This document shows, in pieces, positions 36,106 through 45,867 of a stretch of DNA of 64,000 nucleotides. The stretch comes from SLRI01 sp964576715 (GTDB lineage Bacteria > Pseudomonadota > Alphaproteobacteria > Geminicoccales > Geminicoccaceae). The stretch lies in the NCBI GenBank assembly GCA_964576715.1, contig CAZNWE010000001.1:45300-109299 (forward strand). The letters run 5' to 3'. The translations under genes were made by a program, and so were the position numbers. The notes under the pieces were generated by a model. The model saw only the letters and a list, made by a program, of their open reading frames with translations. It was not told the origin of the DNA and did not search any database. Each line of letters opens with the position of its first letter. Position 1 is the stretch's first letter.

Positions 36106-37842
36106 ATGCCCGGTGCCACCGAGATCCTTCTGGCCCATCCTGTAACGCGGATGCTCGTGGTCACCGCCTTGGGCCTGGTTGTCGGCGCGCTCGCCTCGCT
36201 CGCGGCCATCGTCTTCGTCGACGTCGTCACCGCGATGAATGCGCTGCTCCTCATCGACCTTCGGACACGCACCGCCTGGGGCGGGTCCTCCTGGCTCCTG
36301 GCCGCCGCCACGGTGCTCGTGCCGGCGCTCGGCGGTCTTGTGGTCGGTTTGGCGCTGCGCCACCTGTCGCCTGCCGGGCGCCCGCTCGGTCCGCCCGAGG
36401 TGATCCGTGCTGTCCAGTTCCGCGAGGAGCTGCCGGACGCCAAAAGTGGGATCGTCTCGAGCGCCACCGCCGCCATCTCGCTCGGGGTGGGTGCCTCGGT
36501 CGGCGAGTACGGCCCGATGGTCTATCTGGGTGCGCTGATCGGCAGCGCCGCCCGACGTCTCGGCTGGGATGGCGCCAACCTGGCGCCGATCGCGATCAGC
36601 TGCGGCGTCGCGGCGACCATCTCGACCGCCTTCAACGCGCCCATCGCCGGCATCGTCTTCGCGCACGAGGTGGTCCTCCGGCACTTCGCCACCCGGTCCT
36701 TCGCGCCGGTCACCGTCGCCTCGGTGACCGGATTCATCCTCAACACCATCATTCTCGAACGGCCGCCCCTCCTGCAGGTCGCGTTCACCGGTGTCGAGTA
36801 CGGCTACGAGTTCGTTCTCTTCGCGGCCCTCGGGCTGTTGGTCGCCCTGGTGGCCATCACCTATATGCAGCTGGTTCTCCTTGCGGAACCGGCGATCGCC
36901 CGCGTGGTTGCCCGGCCCGAGCTCCGGCCGGCCGCTGCGGGCCTGGTCCTGGGCCTTGTCGCCCTGGCACTGCCGGAGGTGCTCGGTCTCGGCCTCGAGC
37001 CGCTGCGCGCGTCGGCGGTCGAGGGAGCGTTCGATCCCGGCCGGATCGTCGCCCTGATCATCGCCAAGCTCGTGCTGACGGCACTTTGCCTCGGCGCCGG
37101 CTTCTCCGGCGGCGTGTTCAGCCCGGCGCTGCTGATCGGCAGCCTCTTGGGCGCTCTTTTCTGGACGGTGAGCTCAGCACTCGGCCACGTGCCGACCTCG
37201 GGTGTGGCGGTCTATGCGATCGCCGGCATGATGGCCTGTGCCAGCGCGGTCACCGGCGCCCCATTGACCTGCATCCTGATCGTCCTCGAGCTGACGCGGA
37301 ACTATGAGGTGACGATCGCCGCCGTGGTCGCCGTCGCCTTCGCCAATCTCCTCTCGCACCGGACGTTCGGGCGCTCGCTCTTCGACATGCAGCTCGCCCA
37401 GGCCGGCATCGACCTCTCCCTTGGTCGTACCCAAGCACGGCTCGCCGCCATGCCCGTCCGCGACCTCGTCAGCGCCGCAACGGTCACCGCGACGCCCGCC
37501 GAGCCGCCGCATGCCGTGGCCGAGCGCCTTGCTGATCGCGGGCGATGGGAGGCGTTCGTGGTCGCCCCCGACGATGGCCGCCTGCTCGGGGTCTTCACCA
37601 CCGGCAGCGGGATGGGCGCCGCCACGGTCGGCGCGGTCGCGGCCCAGCCGCTCATGAGCTTTGCGGATGACGTCAGCGTCGCCGAGGCCATGCAGCAGCT
37701 GCACGGCTTTGTCGGCGTCGAGGTGCCGGTGGTCGAGCAGGCGACGGGCCGCTATCTCGGCGCGGTCAGCAAGAGCGACGTGCTCGGCGCGCTCCTCGAT
37801 GTCTCGGAGCGGCTCTGGCGCGAAGAGAACGCCTCGCTCTAG
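36106..37842 (+). CDS. ClC-type chloride channel/transporter with C-terminal CBS domains, atypical filter
   Basis: This 578-residue ClC protein has about 10 TM helices and two C-terminal CBS domains (about residues 450-570). The usual anion-site motifs are altered. GSGIPEV reads GPPEV, and the gating motif GREGP reads GEYGP (ASVGEYGPMVYLG), so Tyr stands where the gating/proton glutamate is normally found. GAGFSGGVFSPALLIG and VTGAPLTCILIVLELT are conserved. Loss of the glutamate predicts channel-like or altered coupling. The ATG at 36106 is chosen over a TTG 12 codons upstream. Its stop shares CTAG with the convergent phnV stop. Confidence 0.85.
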   Translation: MPGATEILLAHPVTRMLVVTALGLVVGALASLAAIVFVDVVTAMNALLLIDLRTRTAWGGSSWLLAAATVLVPALGGLVVGLALRHLSPAGRPLGPPEVIRAVQFREELPDAKSGIVSSATAAISLGVGASVGEYGPMVYLGALIGSAARRLGWDGANLAPIAISCGVAATISTAFNAPIAGIVFAHEVVLRHFATRSFAPVTVASVTGFILNTIILERPPLLQVAFTGVEYGYEFVLFAALGLLVALVAITYMQLVLLAEPAIARVVARPELRPAAAGLVLGLVALALPEVLGLGLEPLRASAVEGAFDPGRIVALIIAKLVLTALCLGAGFSGGVFSPALLIGSLLGALFWTVSSALGHVPTSGVAVYAIAGMMACASAVTGAPLTCILIVLELTRNYEVTIAAVVAVAFANLLSHRTFGRSLFDMQLAQAGIDLSLGRTQARLAAMPVRDLVSAATVTATPAEPPHAVAERLADRGRWEAFVVAPDDGRLLGVFTTGSGMGAATVGAVAAQPLMSFADDVSVAEAMQQLHGFVGVEVPVVEQATGRYLGAVSKSDVLGALLDVSERLWREENASL

Positions 37843-39557
37843 CGCCGGCGCCAGGCCTGGAGACGACCGAAGACGAAGCGGTCGAGAACGAGGTGCAGGG
37901 CTTTCACACCAATGGCGGTCGCCACGATCAGGGTGGCCATGGCAGCGGCCCCGGCGATGAAGCCGGCCTCGTCCATGTGGACGATCGAGATCGAGGCGAG
38001 CTTGGTCTGGGCACCGTAGAGGAAGATGACGGCGGAAACCGTGGTCAGCGCGTTGACGAAGAGATAGACCGCGATGTCGAGGATCGCCGGCATGCAGATC
38101 GGCACCGTCACCCGCCGGTAGGTCCGCCAGAACGGCACCTTGAGCGAGGCCGAGACCGCCTCGAACTCGCGGTCGATCTGCTTCAGGGCCGTGGTCGCGG
38201 TGATGTGCGAGACCGTGTAGAAATGGGTGATCGTGTTGATCACCAGGATCGCCAGCGTCGCGTAGAAGATGTTCAACGGGTTCCAGCTGGCGTTGAAAAA
38301 GAAGACGTAGCCGAGGCCGAGCACCAGGCCCGGCACCGCCATCGGCAGCATGGCGAGGAACTGGGCGAACATGCGCACCGCCGGCTGGGCCTGGGTCTTC
38401 TCGATCAGGTAGGCGCCGGTGAAGATGATCGCCGTGCCGATCACCGCGGTGAGCGTCGCCATCTTGAGCGAGGTGACGTACGGGCTCCAGCCTTGCGGCT
38501 CGAACCGCGTGAAGTCGTAATTGCCGAGCGTCAAGGACAAGTTGTAGGGCCAGTAGGTGACGAACGAGGCCCAGACCGCAACACCGAGCGTGAAGGCGAG
38601 CAGGAAGACGATCACCAGGCAATAAATCAGAAAGCCCCGGTCGCGCTGCGCGTCCGGCTGGGGCACATAGGGGACGGCACGGGCCGAAAGCAGCGCCACC
38701 TGACGGCGGTTGACGATCTTGTCGACCGCGAAAGCGGCGACCGCCGGCACCAGGAGGATCATCCCGACGACGGCGCCCATCTCGAAGTTCTGCTGCCCCA
38801 CCACCGCCCGGTAGACGTCGGTGGCGAGCACGTTGAACTGGCCGCCGATGACCTTGGGGATGCCGAAATCGGTGATCACCAGGGTGAAGGCGACGAAGGC
38901 CGCACTGATCAGGCCGTAACGCGCACTCGGCAGGGTGACGGTGGTGAAGATGCGCCGCTTGGAGGTGCCAAGGGCGTCGGCCACCTCGTAGAGCCGACCG
39001 TCGGAGAGGGAGAGGGCGGTCACCAGGATGAGCAGTGCATGCGGGAAGACGAAGTTGACCTGGGCGATGACGATGCCGATCGGCCCATAGATGCTGTTGC
39101 CGAAGAGCAGTCCCTTGAGGAAACCCTGATTGCCGAAGATGTAGACGAGCGATAGCGCCGAGAGCAGCGACGGGGCGAAGAGCGGCAGCATGGCGAGCGC
39201 GTAGAAGACGCCCTTCATCGGCAGGCAGGTCCGGGTCAGGGCGTAGGCGTAGAGAAAGGCCAAGGGGATGACGATCGCGGTCGCCAGCAGTGCCACGAGG
39301 ACACTGTTGCGGAGCGAATCGACCAGGATCGGGTTGGCGAAATAGGCAGCGTAGTTGGCGAGCCCGACGAAGTTGCCCTCGCCGTCGAGGAAGCTCTTGG
39401 AGAGCAGCGTCCAGAGCGGCAGGACGATGGCGACGATCAGCAACCCGGCGAGGATCAGGATCAGCAGGCTGGCGACCCGCTCCTCGGTCAGCCAAGGGCG
39501 CGGCGCTGCGGTCGGGAGTGCCGGGGCGTCGGTGCGGCTCGGTGCGGCGACGCTCAT
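37839..39557 (-). CDS. phnV: 2-Aminoethylphosphonate ABC transporter permease (fused, two-domain)
   Basis: This inner-membrane permease of 572 residues contains two copies of the binding-protein-dependent permease domain in one chain, as in ferric-iron-type and AEP transporters. The first EAA loop is YEVADALGTSKRRIFTTVTLPSA. The second is FEAVSASLKVPFWRTYRRVTVP, with TM helices around each. The ATG at 39557 overlaps the phnT stop (ATGA). The assignment to 2-aminoethylphosphonate rests on operon context with phnW, phnA and phnY. Confidence 0.82.
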   Translation of the reverse strand: MSVAAPSRTDAPALPTAAPRPWLTEERVASLLILILAGLLIVAIVLPLWTLLSKSFLDGEGNFVGLANYAAYFANPILVDSLRNSVLVALLATAIVIPLAFLYAYALTRTCLPMKGVFYALAMLPLFAPSLLSALSLVYIFGNQGFLKGLLFGNSIYGPIGIVIAQVNFVFPHALLILVTALSLSDGRLYEVADALGTSKRRIFTTVTLPSARYGLISAAFVAFTLVITDFGIPKVIGGQFNVLATDVYRAVVGQQNFEMGAVVGMILLVPAVAAFAVDKIVNRRQVALLSARAVPYVPQPDAQRDRGFLIYCLVIVFLLAFTLGVAVWASFVTYWPYNLSLTLGNYDFTRFEPQGWSPYVTSLKMATLTAVIGTAIIFTGAYLIEKTQAQPAVRMFAQFLAMLPMAVPGLVLGLGYVFFFNASWNPLNIFYATLAILVINTITHFYTVSHITATTALKQIDREFEAVSASLKVPFWRTYRRVTVPICMPAILDIAVYLFVNALTTVSAVIFLYGAQTKLASISIVHMDEAGFIAGAAAMATLIVATAIGVKALHLVLDRFVFGRLQAWRRR

Positions 39558-40669
39558 GCGGCTGCGGCCGTGATGCCGGCCGCCTCCTCGACGGGGAACA
39601 GCCGGAGTGCGTCGGCCGGCAGGACGACGGGCAACCGCATGCCCTCCTGGATCGCCATGTCGCGCATCAGGTTGGCCGAAAAGTCGGCGATGATCGGCAC
39701 GGCCTCGCCGCCGGGCAGCAGGCGCGCCCGGTAGAAGGAGCCGAGGAACTCGAGATCGGCGACCACGACCTGGACGGCGTTGGGATCATTCGGGCTGACG
39801 CCGCGGACCCTGACCTCCTCCGGCCTCAGGCCGAGCGAGGCGGCCTGGCCAGCCCGCAGCCCGCGATCGTGCTCGCAGGCGAGCTCGATTCCAGCGATCT
39901 GCACCCGGTTGGGGCCGGTGACCCGGCCGGGAAAGAAGCTCATCTTGCCGACGAAGTCGGCGACGAAGGCGGTGGCCGGCCGGCGGTAGACCTCCTGCGG
40001 CGAGCCGACCTGCTCGATCACCCCCTGGTTCATGACGACGATGCGATCCGCCATGGTCAAGGCCTCCTCCTGGTCGTGGGTGACCATGATGGTGGTCAGG
40101 CCGAGCCGTTGCTGCAGCTCGCGGATCTGCTCGCGGAGGTGGACGCGGACCCTGGCGTCGAGGGCCGAGAGCGGCTCGTCGAGCAGGAGCAGCCCGGGCG
40201 AGGTGGCGAGTGCTCTGGCCAGGGCGACGCGCTGCTGCTGGCCGCCCGAGAGCTGCAGCGGGTATTTCGTCCCCTGCTCGGGCAGACCCACGAGCTCGAG
40301 CAGCTCCTGGACGCGCGCCTTGATCTGGCCTTGCGGCTGGCCGCGATTGACGAGGCCGTAGCCGACATTGTCGGCCACCGTGAGGTTGGGGAAAAGTGCA
40401 TAGGATTGGAAGACGATGCCGAAGTCACGCTCGGCCGGCGGTGCGTTCGAGACATCGCGGCCGGCCATGGCGATCGACCCCTCGTCCTGCAGGTCGAGCC
40501 CGGCGATGGCGCGGAGCAGGGTGGTCTTGCCGCAGCCCGACGGGCCGAGAAAGCAGACGAACTCGCCCTGGCCGACCTCGAGGTCGACGTCGCGCAGTGC
40601 CGTGAAGCTGCCGAAGCGCTTGGTCAGGCGATGGATTTCGAGGAACGCCGCGGCTGGTGTCTCGGTCAT
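39554..40669 (-). CDS. phnT: 2-Aminoethylphosphonate ABC transporter ATP-binding protein
   Basis: This ATPase of 371 residues has Walker A LGPSGCGKTTLLRAIAG, Q-loop VFQSYALFPNLTV, signature QLSGGQQQRVALARALA, Walker B LLLLDEPLSALDA and the H-loop VTHDQEEA. The C-terminal part is a TOBE domain. It energises uptake with PhnV and PhnS. The ATG at 40669 is preferred; an in-frame extension of six residues exists. It overlaps phnV by 4 bp. Confidence 0.87.
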   Translation of the reverse strand: MTETPAAAFLEIHRLTKRFGSFTALRDVDLEVGQGEFVCFLGPSGCGKTTLLRAIAGLDLQDEGSIAMAGRDVSNAPPAERDFGIVFQSYALFPNLTVADNVGYGLVNRGQPQGQIKARVQELLELVGLPEQGTKYPLQLSGGQQQRVALARALATSPGLLLLDEPLSALDARVRVHLREQIRELQQRLGLTTIMVTHDQEEALTMADRIVVMNQGVIEQVGSPQEVYRRPATAFVADFVGKMSFFPGRVTGPNRVQIAGIELACEHDRGLRAGQAASLGLRPEEVRVRGVSPNDPNAVQVVVADLEFLGSFYRARLLPGGEAVPIIADFSANLMRDMAIQEGMRLPVVLPADALRLFPVEEAAGITAAAA

Positions 40670-40771
40670 CGATCCAGGCTCCACCATCGTTGGGCGGGAG
40701 GACAGGCGTTCGGACCGCCGCCCGGCGGCGGTGCCGGGCCGGCGGCGGTTCCCTTCATCGCGGCTGGAGTC

Positions 40772-41809
40772 TCACTCCTTGGGGGCCGCCTTGGCCTCGT
40801 AGCGGCGCGACCACTCGGCCAGGATGCGTTCGCGATTCTCGGCCATCCAGGCGAAATCGTTCTCGATGATCCGCTCGGCCACCTCGGTCGGGTAGTTCTC
40901 CGGCTGGTTGACCACAGCTGGATGAGCGACCACGGCATAGGTCTCGGAATAGAGCCGGTTGGCGTCCTCGCTGACCACCCAGTCCATGACCTGCTCTGCC
41001 AGGGCGCGGTGCTCCGTGCCCTTGACGATGCCGGACGCCTCCATGTCCCAGCCGACACCTTCGATCGGGACCACGACCTCGAGCGGAGCACCGGCGTTCT
41101 TCTCCGACACGCCGCGCATGTCGAGGGCGATGCCCGCGACCCGCTCGCCCCGGGCCGCCTGGACGCACGGGGCCGAGCCCGAGTGCAGGTAGGCCGCCAT
41201 GTTCTCGTGCAGCGCGTCCATGAACGCCCAGCCGTCCTCCTCGCCCATCATCTGCAGCCAGGCGGCGACGGTGAGGTAGCCGGTGCCCGAGGAGGCCGGG
41301 TGCGGCATCACCAGCTTGTCCTTGAAGGCCGGGTCAAGCAGGTCGGTCCAGGATGTCGGCTGTGCCGCACCGGCGGCCTCGCCCTCGTAGGTGTTGTAGC
41401 AGATCACCCCGACGAAGGCGTCCATGCCCATCCAGGTGGGCTCATCGCGCTGGTCGACGAAGAGCGGGTTGAGCGCGGCCGCATCCGTGGGCGCGTAGCT
41501 CTCGAGCAGGCCGGCATTGTCGAACATGAGCAGGCTCGAGGCCGCGATCCCGAGCACCATGTCGGCCTGCGGGTTGTCGGCCTCGGCGAGGAAGCGGGCG
41601 GTGATCACACCGGTCGAATCGCGCACCCAGTTGACCTCGACCTCGGGCACCGCCGCCTCGATCGCTGCCTTGAACGGGGCCAGCTGGTCGTTCTCCAGCG
41701 CCGTGTAGATGGTCAGCGGGGTCTGTGCCGCGGCGGTGCCGATGGCCACGAGGCTGATGCTGGCGGCGAGCGCCGTGGTCAGCGCCAGGCGACGCGTGAG
41801 GGTGGTCAT
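40772..41809 (-). CDS. phnS: 2-Aminoethylphosphonate-binding periplasmic protein
   Basis: This substrate-binding protein of 345 residues has a clear signal peptide (ALTTALAASISLVAIGTAAAQ). The mature part starts TPLTIYTALENDQLAPFKAAIE, the pattern of iron/AEP-type binding proteins. Further family features are RDSTGVITARFLAEADNPQADMV and PHPASSGTGYLTVAAWLQ. The gene lies between phnY and phnT in the phosphonate operon, which sets the ligand as 2-aminoethylphosphonate by context. The ATG at 41809 gives a normal signal peptide. Confidence 0.84.
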   Translation of the reverse strand: MTTLTRRLALTTALAASISLVAIGTAAAQTPLTIYTALENDQLAPFKAAIEAAVPEVEVNWVRDSTGVITARFLAEADNPQADMVLGIAASSLLMFDNAGLLESYAPTDAAALNPLFVDQRDEPTWMGMDAFVGVICYNTYEGEAAGAAQPTSWTDLLDPAFKDKLVMPHPASSGTGYLTVAAWLQMMGEEDGWAFMDALHENMAAYLHSGSAPCVQAARGERVAGIALDMRGVSEKNAGAPLEVVVPIEGVGWDMEASGIVKGTEHRALAEQVMDWVVSEDANRLYSETYAVVAHPAVVNQPENYPTEVAERIIENDFAWMAENRERILAEWSRRYEAKAAPKE

Positions 41810-41935
41810 GTGCCATGCTCCCGACTTGTTGGTTGCCGCCGCCATCTCCAGGCCGGCGTCCGTGCGCCGCACTCATCCTCCATTCTTGTTGCAGTTCGAT
41901 GACAAAGTCGATCAACAGCACTCGACCCGGGACGT

Positions 41936-43369
41936 TCAGCCGGGCCAGGGCAGGGAGTAGGTCTTGAGGTTGGTGAAGCTCTTCATCGCCTCGACCACGC
42001 CTTCCTTGTAGCCGAGCCCGCTGTCCTTGATGCCGCCGAACGGCGACATCTCGATCCGGTAGCCAGGGACCTCCCAGACATTCACCGTGCCGACCTCGAG
42101 CTCGTTGACGAACCGGGTGATGTGGTCGAGCCGGTTGGTGCAGACGCCCGACGACAGGCCGAAGGCGGTCGCGTTGGAGATGCGGATGACGGCCTCGATG
42201 TCGTTCGGGCAGCGGATGATCGGCACCACCGGCCCGAAAGTCTCTTCATGGACGAGCTCGGCATCGAAGGGCACCCGATCGACGACCGTCGGCGGGAAGA
42301 GCGCCCCCTGGCGCGGCTCGCCGTGCAGCACCTCGGCGCCACGCTCCACCGCGGCCTCGACCCGGGCCTGAAAGAGTCTGGCCGAGCGCTCGTTGATCAC
42401 CGTGCCGATATCGGTCTCGGGGTCCATCGGATCGCCGCAGCGGAGCTTTTTCACGCGGGCCACGATCTTCTCGGCCAGGGCGTCGGCGATGCTTTGCACC
42501 GCGAGGATGCGCTTGACCGCGGTGCAGCGCTGGCCGGAGTTCCTGGTCGCCCCCGCCACCGCCAGATCCGCCGCCTGGTCGAGATCGGCATCGTCCATGA
42601 CGATCAAGGGATCGTTGCCGCCGAGCTCCAGCACCAGGCGCTTGTAGCCGGCCGTCGCGGCGATGTGCTTGCCGACGCGGACGGAGCCGGTGAAGGTCAC
42701 GAGATCGGCGTCCGGGTCGGTGAGCATCGCATCGCCCATGATTGCGGGATTGCCGGTCACCACCGAGAGCATCTCCGGTGGCAGCCCCGCCGCGTAGAGC
42801 ACGTCGGCGAGGAGCAGGGCCGTCAACGGCGTGAGCTCGGTGGGCTTCAGGACCACGCGGTTGTTGGTGGCGATCGCCGGTGCCAGCTTGTGGGCCACCA
42901 TGTTGAGCGGGTGGTTGAAGGGCGTGATCGCCGAGATGGCGCCCAGAAGGGGGGTGCGCATGGTGTAGATGCGCCGCTCCTTGCCCTGCGGGGTGACGTC
43001 GCAGGAATAGATCGCGCCGTCGTCGAGGATCGCGAGCTGGCCGGCGAGGCTGAAGACGTCGTAGGCGCGGCCGACCTCGTAGAGCGAATCCTTGAGGCAG
43101 AGGCCCGATTCGGCGGTGATCAGTCGGGCGATCTCGTCCTTCCTGGCCGCGAGAGTCTCGCCCGTGGTCATCAGGATGCGCTGGCGCTGGTAGCGGCTAA
43201 GCCGGGGCTTGAAGGCGCGTGCCCGCTTGAAGGCGTCGCGCACATGCTCCGGCCGGGCCGCCGGCACGGTGCCGACCAGCTCATTGGTGTATGGGTTGAG
43301 GACCTCGAGCGTGTCGCCGGTCTCGACGAGCCGGCCCGCGATCCGCATGGCTTCCCGGCGCACGGTCAT
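41936..43369 (-). CDS. phnY: Phosphonoacetaldehyde dehydrogenase
   Basis: This NAD-dependent aldehyde dehydrogenase oxidises phosphonoacetaldehyde to phosphonoacetate. The 477-residue protein has the cofactor region AITPFNHPLNMVAHKLAPAI and VTFTGSVRVGKHIA. The general-base glutamate is in LVLELGGNDPLIV and the catalytic cysteine in GATRNSGQRCTAVKRI. The C-terminal SPFGGIKDSGLGYKEGV is typical of the family. It sits 4 bp after phnA and before the transporter genes. The pathway context makes this substrate the best choice within the superfamily. Confidence 0.9.
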   Translation of the reverse strand: MTVRREAMRIAGRLVETGDTLEVLNPYTNELVGTVPAARPEHVRDAFKRARAFKPRLSRYQRQRILMTTGETLAARKDEIARLITAESGLCLKDSLYEVGRAYDVFSLAGQLAILDDGAIYSCDVTPQGKERRIYTMRTPLLGAISAITPFNHPLNMVAHKLAPAIATNNRVVLKPTELTPLTALLLADVLYAAGLPPEMLSVVTGNPAIMGDAMLTDPDADLVTFTGSVRVGKHIAATAGYKRLVLELGGNDPLIVMDDADLDQAADLAVAGATRNSGQRCTAVKRILAVQSIADALAEKIVARVKKLRCGDPMDPETDIGTVINERSARLFQARVEAAVERGAEVLHGEPRQGALFPPTVVDRVPFDAELVHEETFGPVVPIIRCPNDIEAVIRISNATAFGLSSGVCTNRLDHITRFVNELEVGTVNVWEVPGYRIEMSPFGGIKDSGLGYKEGVVEAMKSFTNLKTYSLPWPG

Positions 43370-43373
43370 GGCC

Positions 43374-44630
43374 TCAGCCCTCCACGAGGTTCAAGGCGAC
43401 GTCGAAGGCGTCGAAGTTGCGCAGCGTTCGCCCGGATGGAACCATCACCTTGCGGTTGACGATCAGCGGCACGCGCTGCTCGGTGAGCCCGCCGTGACTG
43501 CGCAAGGGCTCGTCGAGGCCGGAGAGATCGTGCAGCTCGGCGCGGGTGCCGATCACCTTGTGGATGGTCGAGGTGACGACGAGATCGCCGATCCGGTCGG
43601 GTGGCAGCTCGAAGCTCGCGCAAGCCTCCTCGCGGGTCAGGACCGCATCGATCCCGTCGAGCCCCTGAAGCCGTATGCGCATCGCCTCGATGTCGGCCCC
43701 GGCCGGCAGATAGGCCGTGGCGAAGGAGCCCAAGGCGCCGTGATGCGCCACATAAGGATCGGTGATCGGCAGGATCACCCGTGCCTCGCCGTCACCCAGC
43801 CAGGCGTCGAGGAGCGTCTGCAGGTAGATCACGTCCGGGCTGCCGTCGCGCAGATGCTTGTCGTTCATGCCGTGGTCGGCCGTCAGCACCAGCGTGCAGC
43901 CCTGCCGGTCGAGGGCGCCAACATGCCCGTCCAGCATCGCGTAGAAATCGTTCGCGACCTTGGTTCCCGGGCCGGCCTTGTGCTGGATGTAGTCCGTGGT
44001 CGAGAGATACATGAGATCGGGGCGCCAAGTGCGGAGCAGGTGCACCCCCGCCGCCATGACGAAGCCCGAGAGATCGGCCGAATAGACGGCGGGCAGCGGC
44101 AGGCCCAGCGTCTCGAGCAGATCGCCGATGCCGTTCTCGGCCACCGTCGCCTGATCCGCCTTCTCCGCCGAGAAGGCCACGGCCCGCCCGGCCGAGACGT
44201 CGAGGCCCTTCGCGAGCAGGGTTCGCAGCTTGTCCTTGGCGGTGACCACGGCGACCCTGGCTCCGGCGTCCTCGAAGGCCGCCACGATGGTGCCCGTGCG
44301 CATGAACCGCGGCTCATTCATCATCACCTCTTGGCCCGTCTCGGGGTCGAGGAAGTAGTTGCCGGCGATGCCGTGCACGGCAGGCGGGCGGCCGGTGATG
44401 ATCGAGATGTTGTTGGGGTTGGTGAAGGAGGGCATCGCCGAGAAGGCGGTGAAGGTCGCACCGTCGCGCATCAGCCGGGCGATATTGGGGGCGAGGCCGG
44501 CCTCGATCGCGGCCTCGATATAGCCGGGCTCGGAGCCGTCGATGCAGACGACGACGGTGGGTCGGCGGGGCCAGCGATAGGCGCGGCCGTTGGCGCTGAT
44601 CACCCGGTCCTTGATGGCAAGATCGGTCAT
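43374..44630 (-). CDS. phnA: Phosphonoacetate hydrolase
   Basis: PhnA cleaves the C-P bond of phosphonoacetate to acetate and phosphate. It belongs to the alkaline-phosphatase/NPP superfamily with two zinc ions. The 418-residue protein has a metal aspartate in VVVCIDGSEPGYIE, the nucleophile threonine in SFTNPNNISIITGRPP, then YLSTTDYIQHKAGPG, LTADHGMNDKH and SHGGLTEQRVPLIVN with further ligands. It is 15 bp downstream of phnW. The start is ATG at 44630. Its product phosphate is the likely benefit of the operon. Confidence 0.92.
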   Translation of the reverse strand: MTDLAIKDRVISANGRAYRWPRRPTVVVCIDGSEPGYIEAAIEAGLAPNIARLMRDGATFTAFSAMPSFTNPNNISIITGRPPAVHGIAGNYFLDPETGQEVMMNEPRFMRTGTIVAAFEDAGARVAVVTAKDKLRTLLAKGLDVSAGRAVAFSAEKADQATVAENGIGDLLETLGLPLPAVYSADLSGFVMAAGVHLLRTWRPDLMYLSTTDYIQHKAGPGTKVANDFYAMLDGHVGALDRQGCTLVLTADHGMNDKHLRDGSPDVIYLQTLLDAWLGDGEARVILPITDPYVAHHGALGSFATAYLPAGADIEAMRIRLQGLDGIDAVLTREEACASFELPPDRIGDLVVTSTIHKVIGTRAELHDLSGLDEPLRSHGGLTEQRVPLIVNRKVMVPSGRTLRNFDAFDVALNLVEG

Positions 44631-44645
44631 GGTGGAGCTCTTTTC

Positions 44646-45782
44646 TTAAGCTGCGCGGGCGAGCGGCAGGGCGAGACCAAGCTCTTCGAGCACCTCGCGC
44701 ACGGCGGCGAGCGCGCCTTGCATGTGCTCAGGCTGGAGCCTGCCGATGCAGCCGATGCGGAAGCTCTCGGCTACCGTGAGCTTGCCCGGATAGATCACGT
44801 AGCCGCGCGCCTTCAGCCCGTCATAGAAGCGCTGAAAGGCGAAGCGCGGGTCCGTCGGCATGTGAAACGTCACGATGATCGGCGCCTGGAGATCGTCGGG
44901 CAGCAGGGTCGAAAAACCGAGGGCGCGCATGCCCTCGACCAGCACCCGGCAGTTCTCGGCATAGCGCGCCCCGCGGCCGGCGACCCCACCCTCGGCGGCA
45001 TGCTCCGCGAGCGCCCGGTGGAAGGCGACGATGACGTGAATGGGCGGCGTGAACCGATACTGCCCGGTCTTTTCCAGCGCCTGGTGCTGGTCGAAGAGGT
45101 CGAGCACCAGCGTCGTCGCGTTGCCCTGCGTCTCGGCCAATGCCGACTTCCGGCAGATCACGAAGCCGAGCCCCGGCACCCCCTCGATGCACTTGTTCGA
45201 CGAGGCCGCCACCGCATCGAAGCGCACCTCCCGCGCATCGAGCGGCAGCGCACCGAACGCGCTCATCGCATCGACCAGGAGCCGCTTGTTGTGCCGCTCG
45301 CACAACGCGGCGATCTCGGGGAGGGGGTTGAGGATGCCCGACGTCGTCTCGCAGTGGACGGCGAAGACGTGGCTGATCGTCCGCGACTGCGCCAGGATGC
45401 GCTCGACCTCGGCGAGGTCCGGCGGGGTGTCCTCGGCCGTCTCGTGGACCACGACTGCCCGCCTGGCGAGGTCGAGGATGCGCTTCGCCCGGCTCCCATA
45501 GGCGCCGTTGATCAGCACCAGCACCTCGCCCTCGGGCGGCACGAAGCTGGTCAGCATGGCCTCGACGGCGAAGGTGCCCGAGCCCTGCATCGGCACGGTG
45601 ACGAAGTCGTCGGCGCCGTGGATCAGCTCCGGCAGACGGTTCAGCACGGCGCGATTGATCGCGATGAACCCGGCGTCGCGCGAGCCCCAGTCGTGCACCA
45701 TCACCGCCTTGACGGACCTGGAGGTGGTGAGCGGCCCCGGGGTCAGGAGCAGGGGATCACCGGTCTCGGAGGTGGCAGGCAT
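44646..45782 (-). CDS. phnW: 2-Aminoethylphosphonate--pyruvate transaminase
   Basis: PhnW moves the amino group of 2-aminoethylphosphonate to pyruvate, giving phosphonoacetaldehyde and alanine. The 378-residue class V aminotransferase has LLTPGPLTTSRSVKAVMVHDWGSRD near the N-terminus. PMQGSGTFAVEAM and HCETTSGILNP follow, and the PLP lysine is in AASSNKCIEGVPGLGFVICR. It is the first gene of the operon phnW-phnA-phnY-phnS-phnT-phnV. A LysR gene is divergent, and a palindromic site lies 85-100 bp upstream of its start. Confidence 0.93.
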   Translation of the reverse strand: MPATSETGDPLLLTPGPLTTSRSVKAVMVHDWGSRDAGFIAINRAVLNRLPELIHGADDFVTVPMQGSGTFAVEAMLTSFVPPEGEVLVLINGAYGSRAKRILDLARRAVVVHETAEDTPPDLAEVERILAQSRTISHVFAVHCETTSGILNPLPEIAALCERHNKRLLVDAMSAFGALPLDAREVRFDAVAASSNKCIEGVPGLGFVICRKSALAETQGNATTLVLDLFDQHQALEKTGQYRFTPPIHVIVAFHRALAEHAAEGGVAGRGARYAENCRVLVEGMRALGFSTLLPDDLQAPIIVTFHMPTDPRFAFQRFYDGLKARGYVIYPGKLTVAESFRIGCIGRLQPEHMQGALAAVREVLEELGLALPLARAA

Positions 45783-45867
45783 GGGCGGTCTTTCGGCAGT
45801 GCGGCGATGGACCCGAGGCTAGCGCCGCCGCCCGCCATGCGTCCAATATACCCTTTGCATGGCTCAT

